Shown piece by piece: positions 58,604-64,000 of a DNA stretch of 64,000 nt (its first letter is position 1; each line of letters starts with the position of its first letter). The notes beneath the pieces are model-generated. The model did not search any database. It was given only the letters and a program-made list of their open reading frames with translations, and was not told the DNA's origin. Source of the DNA: Candidatus Zixiibacteriota bacterium (lineage in GTDB: Bacteria > Zixibacteria > MSB-5A5 > GN15 > FEB-12); NCBI GenBank assembly GCA_022571985.1, contig JACZWU010000002.1:479673-543672 (forward strand), in the 5' to 3' direction. The translations under genes were made by a program, and so were the position numbers.

Positions 58604-58815
58604 GAAAATGATTTCGAGCCGATTCAATTTTTACTCTATCCTGAATTAGCGACCATAAAAGAAGCATAATTGCAAAGTGGGGCTGAGCTTGCAAGAATGA
58701 TGGGGGCAGGTCCTACAAAATTTGGAATATTTGCCGATAATTGGGAAAGCAGTCGTGTCTGTGGAAAAATCTTTTCGGACTGTCAGCTGTACACGGTTAA
58801 GCTTTTCCGCCTGCC
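58604..58815 (+). pseudogene. Relic of ispE 3' end (segmental duplication)
   Basis: GAELARMMGAGPTKFGIFADNWESSRVCGKIFSDCQLYTVK vs ispE GALLARMSGSGPTMFGIFLDNCKRGRVSSVDFPDCHLYTVK; preceded by in-frame TAA. Confidence 0.9.
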
Positions 58816-58850
58816 AGGGCAGGGGACCCCACAACTTTGAGGAAGAGACC

Positions 58851-59120
58851 GTGGAAATTACAGAAATTCGTGTTACCCTAAGAAATGAAGAACGACTAAA
58901 AGGATTTGCTAATATCACTTTTGACAACAGCTTTGTTGTCAGGGGAATGAAAATAATCGAGGGAAATAACGGCCTTTTTGTTTCAATGCCCAGTCGGAAG
59001 CGCCCAAACGGCACTTATCAGGATATAGCCCACCCGATTCATCAGGATATGCGGGAGGATATTGAATCTCAGGTTTTAAAAGAATATCAGGAAGAAGTCA
59101 AAAGAAACTCTTCAAATTGA
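58851..59120 (+). CDS. spoVG: SpoVG family protein, copy 2 (GTG start)
   Basis: VEITEIRVTLRNEERLKGFANITFDNSFVVRGMKIIEGNNGLFVSMPSRKRPNGTYQDIAHPIHQDMRED. Confidence 0.93.
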   Translation: MEITEIRVTLRNEERLKGFANITFDNSFVVRGMKIIEGNNGLFVSMPSRKRPNGTYQDIAHPIHQDMREDIESQVLKEYQEEVKRNSSN

Positions 59121-59149
59121 CCGTTTTTATTCTTTTATTGCCAGTGCCC

Positions 59150-59224
59150 TGGGGCGTCGTCAAGCGGTAAGACACCAGCCTTTGAAGCTGGCATTCCCAG
59201 GTTCGAATCCTGGCGCCCCAGCCA
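59150..59224 (+). tRNA. tRNA-Gln (anticodon TTG), CCA encoded
   Basis: tggggcg...ccagc cTTTGaa gctgg...ccaggttcgaatcctgg cgcccca g cca: acceptor, anticodon and T arms all pair. Confidence 0.93.
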
Positions 59225-59307
59225 TTTTTTGCTTATATTAAAATCTGCTCTCATTCCCAATTTTGAATGAGGGCAATTTAGTGCTGGAAATTTTGAAGGA
59301 CCGTTAA

Positions 59308-60267
59308 ATGATTGTCAGAAGTGATTTGAAGCTGGTCACGGGAAATGGAAATTATCCCCTGGCGCAAGACATTGCCAAGTATCTGGGTGAAGAGTTGACC
59401 AAGTGTACTGTCAGCCGTTTCTCAGACGGTGAGATATTTGTACAGATAGAAGAAAATATCAGAGGGCATGATCTATTCATAATCCAGCCCACTAATCCGC
59501 CGGCTGATAATCTGATGGAGCTGCTTATTTTGATTGAAGCTGCCAGAAGAGCTTCAGCCATGAGAATCACCGCCGTCCTTCCCTATTACGGCTACGCCAG
59601 ACAGGACAGAAAAGATAAACCGAGAGTCGCTATTACTGCCAAATTAGTGGCCAATCTTATCACCACCGCCGGAGCCGATAGAATTATTACAATGGATCTT
59701 CATGCCAGTCAGATACAGGGATTTTTTGACCTGCCCCACGACCATTTGTACTCTTCAGTTTTGTTTAATAAATATTTCCGCACCTTGAAACTTGAAAACC
59801 TTTGTGTTGTTTCACCCGATGTCGGTTCTATTAAACTGGCCAGGGCAACTTCGAAATCGTTAGACGCCGATATTGCCATAGTTGACAAGAGGCGGCCAAA
59901 AGCAAATGTTGCTGAAGCTATGAATTTGATTGGCACCGTGGAAAATAAAAATGTTTTGATCAGAGATGACATGATAGATACCGCCGGTTCAATCGCGGCC
60001 GCAGCAGAATGTGTCAAGCAAAACGGCGCTCTGGACATTTATGCGGCGGCTACGCATGGTGTCCTGTCGGGACAGGCTTTAGAGAGAATTGAAAAATCGC
60101 CCATAAAAAAACTTATTATTTCAGACTCAATAGACCAGTCAGAGCGAGACTTGCCTGACAAGATAGAGGTTTTGACCTGTTCTGAACTGATAGGAGAAGC
60201 AATAAAAAGAATAGCTGATGAGGAATCTGTCTCATCGCTATTTGAAGATCAACCGATGGTAGTTTAA
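59308..60267 (+). CDS. prs: Ribose-phosphate pyrophosphokinase
   Basis: FSDGEIFVQIEENIRGHD, YYGYARQDRKDKPR, DLHASQIQGFFDLPHDHL, VDKRRPK, RDDMIDTAGS. Confidence 0.97.
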   Translation: MIVRSDLKLVTGNGNYPLAQDIAKYLGEELTKCTVSRFSDGEIFVQIEENIRGHDLFIIQPTNPPADNLMELLILIEAARRASAMRITAVLPYYGYARQDRKDKPRVAITAKLVANLITTAGADRIITMDLHASQIQGFFDLPHDHLYSSVLFNKYFRTLKLENLCVVSPDVGSIKLARATSKSLDADIAIVDKRRPKANVAEAMNLIGTVENKNVLIRDDMIDTAGSIAAAAECVKQNGALDIYAAATHGVLSGQALERIEKSPIKKLIISDSIDQSERDLPDKIEVLTCSELIGEAIKRIADEESVSSLFEDQPMVV

Positions 60268-60309
60268 TTATTTATAATTAAATGAGAGTAGGAAGGAATT
60301 GAAAGAATC

Positions 60310-61029
60310 ATGAAAGAAGTTGTATTAGCAGTCACCTCGCGAGAAGGTGTTGGCAAAGGTTTTGCGCGCAGAGTAAGAATGAACGGGAATATTCCCGCCA
60401 TAATTTATGGCCCCCAGACCAAGCCGATATCTGTTCAGGTCAACCATCGACAATTTCAATCGGCCTGGAAAACAGCCGGCGGCAGCAGCGCTATTTATAA
60501 TCTGGACCTTGATGGAAAAACCAAAAAGGTGCTTATCAGGGAGCTGCAAAGAGACCCGGTGACAAGTGAGATAGTCCATGTAGATTTTCACGCTATTTCA
60601 ATGACAAAACCGATTCACCTGTCTGTGCCGATCAGGCTTATAGGTGTTCCGGTCGGTGTTAAGACCGACGGTGGCATTATGCAGACAACAATGCGCGAGT
60701 TCGAGATTTCCTGCTTACCGGCAGATATCCCCGAGCATATTGATATTGATGTCGAAAGCCTGCATATTGGAGAATCTATCCATGTTAAAGATATTAAGAT
60801 TGAAAAAGCAAAAATCCTTGATGAAGAACAGCGGACAATAGTCGTTATTTCTGCCCCGACGGTAATGAAGTCAACAGAAGAAGAAGCCGCCGAAGCTGCT
60901 GAAGAAGAAGCAGCTGCCGAAGGCACCGAAGCTGCTGAAGGTGCAGAAGGTGCTGAAGGTGCAGAAGGTGCCAAGAAAGAAGAAGGCACTGATGATAAAG
61001 ACAAAGACAAAGATAAAGGCAAGAAATAA
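60310..61029 (+). CDS. rplY: 50S ribosomal protein L25/general stress protein Ctc
   Basis: ARRVRMNGNIPAIIYGP, LIRELQRDPVTSEIVHVDFHAI, acidic low-complexity C-terminus. Confidence 0.93.
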   Translation: MKEVVLAVTSREGVGKGFARRVRMNGNIPAIIYGPQTKPISVQVNHRQFQSAWKTAGGSSAIYNLDLDGKTKKVLIRELQRDPVTSEIVHVDFHAISMTKPIHLSVPIRLIGVPVGVKTDGGIMQTTMREFEISCLPADIPEHIDIDVESLHIGESIHVKDIKIEKAKILDEEQRTIVVISAPTVMKSTEEEAAEAAEEEAAAEGTEAAEGAEGAEGAEGAKKEEGTDDKDKDKDKGKK

Positions 61030-61061
61030 AAAAAGCCGGTAATTCAGTCAAATATTTTAAT

Positions 61062-61096
61062 AGAAAAACCGCTTCTGTCCGGAGGCGGTTTTTTTA
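61062..61096. terminator. Bidirectional Rho-independent terminator between rplY and priA
   Basis: aaaaaccgcttctgtccggaggcggttttttta: ACCGC/GCGGT-type stem flanked by A and T tracts. Confidence 0.8.
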
Positions 61097-61100
61097 ATAA

Positions 61101-63314
61101 CTACATCATATCAAATGGGTCGACGTCGACTACGACTTTTATTCCTGAAGGCATCTTAAAGCGGCTCTCGTTTTCTTCCCAAACCTTGAGCATCTGCACG
61201 AATTTTACGACCTGCTTGGTTTTTACAAAGAGATGCCGCCTGAAATTTTTCCTTAAAAAATACATAGGGCAGGGCGCCGGGCCTAAAAGCTCAGCTTTGA
61301 GATGGCTCTTATCTATTTTGCTCTTAAGTGCTTTGCCGAATAAAAGCGCATGTTCTTCCAGTCTCAATTCATCGGTTCCTGAAAGAACAAAATTTATTAT
61401 TCTAGTGAAAGGAGGATAGTCGAATTCGCGTCGTTTCAATATTTCTTGTTTAAAAAAAGAGATGTAATCCTGTTTGGCAGCATTGAGTATGACATCTCTT
61501 TCGGGATAATAAGTTTGAATCAGCACCTGTCCCATATTATCAGACCTGCCTGAGCGGCCTGAAACCTGCAGAAGTCTTGAAAAGGATTTTTCAGTCGCTC
61601 GGAAATCCGGCAAATCCAGACTCTGGTCGGCAGAAAGCACACCTACCAAAGAGACCCCCGGCAAATCCAGCCCTTTGGTTACCATCTGCGTTCCCAAAAG
61701 CATATTTTGTTTTCTGGCGGCAAAGTCTGAGAGGATTTTGAAAGCTTTGGTTCTGCCTCTGGCAGAGTCGGAATCAAGACGTGCCGGCTTTCCTCGTTCA
61801 AACAAATATCCTAAACTTTCTTCCACTCTTTGAGTACCCACTCCGCGGTACGCGAAAGCCGTGGCGCCGCAGTTGGGACAGATATTATAATTCGGTTCCA
61901 CATTTCCACAATAGTGGCAGGAAAGTTTCTGTCCCGACTTGTGAAAAGTCAAATTTACTTTGCAGTCAGGGCACGATGGTACAAAACCGCAGGAGTCGCA
62001 TTTTATATAGGGAGAGTAGCCTCTGCGGTTTAGAAAAAGGATAATCTGCTGGTCCTTCGCCAGACGGTCCTCGATTTCTTTTTTTAGAGGATAGGAGAGA
62101 AAATTAAGGTCTCCGCCAAGTCGGTGTTTTTGCATGTCAATAATTTGAACTTTGGGTAAAGTTGCCTGTCCCGGTCTCTTGGTCAAGGTATGCAATTGGT
62201 ATCTGCCGGTTTTGGCGTTGTGGTAAGACTCAAGCGATGGAGAAGCTGAGCCCAGCATAATAGGAATGTCATTTATTTTCGCTCTCATTATGGCTGAGTC
62301 ACGCGCCTGAAAACGCGGAGACGGATTATCCTGCTTGTAGCTGTCGTCGTGCTCTTCGTCAACCACGATAAAGCCGATGTTCGGCAATGGCGCAAAAAGC
62401 GCGGAGCGCGGACCGATTGCTATTTTGTATCTGCCGGAGAGTATACCCCGCCAGCTTTCCATCCGCTCAGTATTGGTCATAGCTGAATGAATCACAGCAA
62501 CGGCGTCCCCAAAAAATCCTCTCAAGTAAGACAGGGTAGTGCCGGCCAGCGTTATTTCAGGAGTCAGCACCAAAACAGTTTTGCCCTCTTTGATGACTTC
62601 AGCTGCCAGATTGCAGTATACCAGTGTCTTGCCAGAGCCGGTCACGCCGTGAAGGAGGTGAACCCGGTGGCCTTTGCCTAGTGAAGGAACTATTTTATCA
62701 AAGATAACCTGCTGCTCGCTTGTCAGCGATATTTCTCTTACTCCCGATCGTCCTTTGATAAAACTTAAGGGAATTTCAGACTCTGAAGCTGTTGCTGATT
62801 CCAGAAAATCAGAGCTGCTGTCATCCGGCCAAATTTCTATAATGGCGTTTTCTTTTTTGAGCTGGTTTAAGAGACGGGAGTCAAACTGCCTGATAGTTTT
62901 GAGTGTCAATGCTGACAGTTTTTTCCCGGCCTCAACTTTCGGGAGGAGTTCTGGCGGGATAGATTTGGTTGTCTTTTGCCAGATGTAATGTGATGACTTA
63001 CTTTTTCTGATTGCCACAGGCAAAGCCATAGCCAGAACATCGGCCGGATTACAAAAATAATAGTCCGCTATCCAGAGACAGAGCAAAAAGAGTTCCTTTG
63101 AAAAAAGTGAGGAGTCATCAATTGTTCTGGCGATGCTCTTTATTTTAATGCCGGACTTTTCAGATGTTTTACCTAAGTAGAAGCCGATTTTGTTGTTTTT
63201 GCCAAAAGGAACCAATACTCGCTGCCCGCAGGCAAGCACAGGCGTATTATTCGGAACGGAGTATACGAACGTTTTCTTGAGAGGTCCGGCTACGGCAATT
63301 TCAGCAAAGTTCAT
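61101..63314 (-). CDS. priA: Primosomal protein N' (replication restart helicase PriA)
   Basis: LLHGVTGSGKTLVY, IVVDEEHDDSYKQDNPSPRFQARD, zinc cluster CDSCGFVPSCPDC...CHYCG...CPNCG. Confidence 0.97.
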   Translation of the reverse strand: MNFAEIAVAGPLKKTFVYSVPNNTPVLACGQRVLVPFGKNNKIGFYLGKTSEKSGIKIKSIARTIDDSSLFSKELFLLCLWIADYYFCNPADVLAMALPVAIRKSKSSHYIWQKTTKSIPPELLPKVEAGKKLSALTLKTIRQFDSRLLNQLKKENAIIEIWPDDSSSDFLESATASESEIPLSFIKGRSGVREISLTSEQQVIFDKIVPSLGKGHRVHLLHGVTGSGKTLVYCNLAAEVIKEGKTVLVLTPEITLAGTTLSYLRGFFGDAVAVIHSAMTNTERMESWRGILSGRYKIAIGPRSALFAPLPNIGFIVVDEEHDDSYKQDNPSPRFQARDSAIMRAKINDIPIMLGSASPSLESYHNAKTGRYQLHTLTKRPGQATLPKVQIIDMQKHRLGGDLNFLSYPLKKEIEDRLAKDQQIILFLNRRGYSPYIKCDSCGFVPSCPDCKVNLTFHKSGQKLSCHYCGNVEPNYNICPNCGATAFAYRGVGTQRVEESLGYLFERGKPARLDSDSARGRTKAFKILSDFAARKQNMLLGTQMVTKGLDLPGVSLVGVLSADQSLDLPDFRATEKSFSRLLQVSGRSGRSDNMGQVLIQTYYPERDVILNAAKQDYISFFKQEILKRREFDYPPFTRIINFVLSGTDELRLEEHALLFGKALKSKIDKSHLKAELLGPAPCPMYFLRKNFRRHLFVKTKQVVKFVQMLKVWEENESRFKMPSGIKVVVDVDPFDMM

Positions 63315-63341
63315 AAGTTAAATTAGTCAAATTCTCATAAT

Positions 63342-63376
63342 AAAAAAAGCGGCAGGAGAATTTTTCCTGCCGCTTT
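63342..63376 (-). terminator. Rho-independent terminator for the downstream minus-strand TPR gene
   Basis: aaaaaaagcggcaggagaatttttcctgccgcttt: 12-bp perfect stem, T-tract on minus strand. Confidence 0.85.
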
Positions 63377-63423
63377 AAGTATATAATTTTTATTAAGAAC
63401 TCTATATCACATAATAAGAGAAA

Positions 63424-63996
63424 CTAATTGCTGAGACGTTTGAGGTTTTTTTCAGCTTCGGCCTTTTTGGCAGCGCTGGCACGGGTTTCGACGTATAAGT
63501 CGCTTAGCCGCTCCCAGATTATTCTTCTTTCGCTGTCAATCTCAACGACTTTTTCATAAGCAATAACTGATTCCTTGAATTTTTGCAGGGTCAGCTGGCA
63601 GTCGCCCAGCGAAATCCAGTGTTCGATATTGTCCGGCTCCATAACTGACAGTTTTTCATAAACTTCAGCAGCTATTTTGTAGCGCCCTCTGATAAAACTT
63701 ATAAGGGCGTATTCTTCATGCCCCCTGATCGAATCAGGATTTATGGTTATGAGCTTTTCATAATAGGTTGCCGATTTATCAAATATTTCGTTGGCCTCTT
63801 CACGCATTGTAGCTGCCTTATCAGGGTTGTCTCCACTAATTTTAGAAGCTTTTTTCATTGTCAGACCGGCTTTTTGTCTGTAAAAATCACCAAGTCCGAC
63901 CAGCGCATCCGGGTAAGCAGAGTCAACTGCCAGCATCTTTTCAAAGACCGACATGGCCGAGTCCATCATATCGCAGCGGATATAACAGATTGTCAA
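63424..63996 (-). CDS. TPR-repeat protein, truncated by window edge
   Basis: Repeated AYPDALVGLGDFY / YYEKLITINPDS / VYEKLSVMEPDNIEHWISLGD. Confidence 0.8.
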   Translation of the reverse strand: MTICYIRCDMMDSAMSVFEKMLAVDSAYPDALVGLGDFYRQKAGLTMKKASKISGDNPDKAATMREEANEIFDKSATYYEKLITINPDSIRGHEEYALISFIRGRYKIAAEVYEKLSVMEPDNIEHWISLGDCQLTLQKFKESVIAYEKVVEIDSERRIIWERLSDLYVETRASAAKKAEAEKNLKRLSN

Positions 63997-64000
63997 ATTA

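Noticed and set aside
60860-61025. Acidic Ala/Glu/Gly repeats at rplY C-terminus as a possible novel domain
   Set aside because: Low-complexity charged tails are common on L25/CTC proteins; not unusual enough.

Overview
The window is an ordinary, gene-dense bacterial chromosome segment. The GDxDNDGxI dockerin-like tails, the Zn-type L31, the extended SecA and the abundant CCTTCGACTNCGCTCAGGATGAC-type repeats are reminiscent of Zixibacteria/FCB-type genomes; that is an inference from memory and no search was run. Most of it is housekeeping: sppA (partial), ALS-like enzyme, aldehyde dehydrogenase, nfo, ychF-like, lon, nnr, ompA-like, secA, rsgA, cobB-like, pyrK-pyrD-pyrF, lpxH-like, purL, nth, rpmE-DUF1385-prfA-X-prmC, ABC-F, comB, gcvT, acnA, ispE, spoVG, tRNA-Gln, prs, rplY and priA. 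The most unusual items are: (1) a LeuC/aconitase-family protein fused to a duplicated N-terminal HTH-like region, with the Fe-S and catalytic motifs visibly erased (31336-32934), which looks like a regulator built from a dead enzyme; (2) a ~554-bp segmental tandem duplication giving two spoVG genes with an ispE 3' relic between them; (3) a REP-like repeat cluster inserted in frame in acnA; (4) an 8-unit, 24-bp tandem array next to gcvT that appears derived from one arm of the same repeat; (5) a four-member array of secreted/outer-membrane-like paralogs, one truncated; (6) two solitary possible defence-type genes (an NDT/TIR-like C-terminal-domain protein and a UvrD-like SF1 helicase) plus an orphan DNA methyltransferase; (7) a prmC whose conserved N-terminus extends upstream of any ATG/GTG/TTG start. 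No CRISPR array, rRNA, prophage or transposase was seen.
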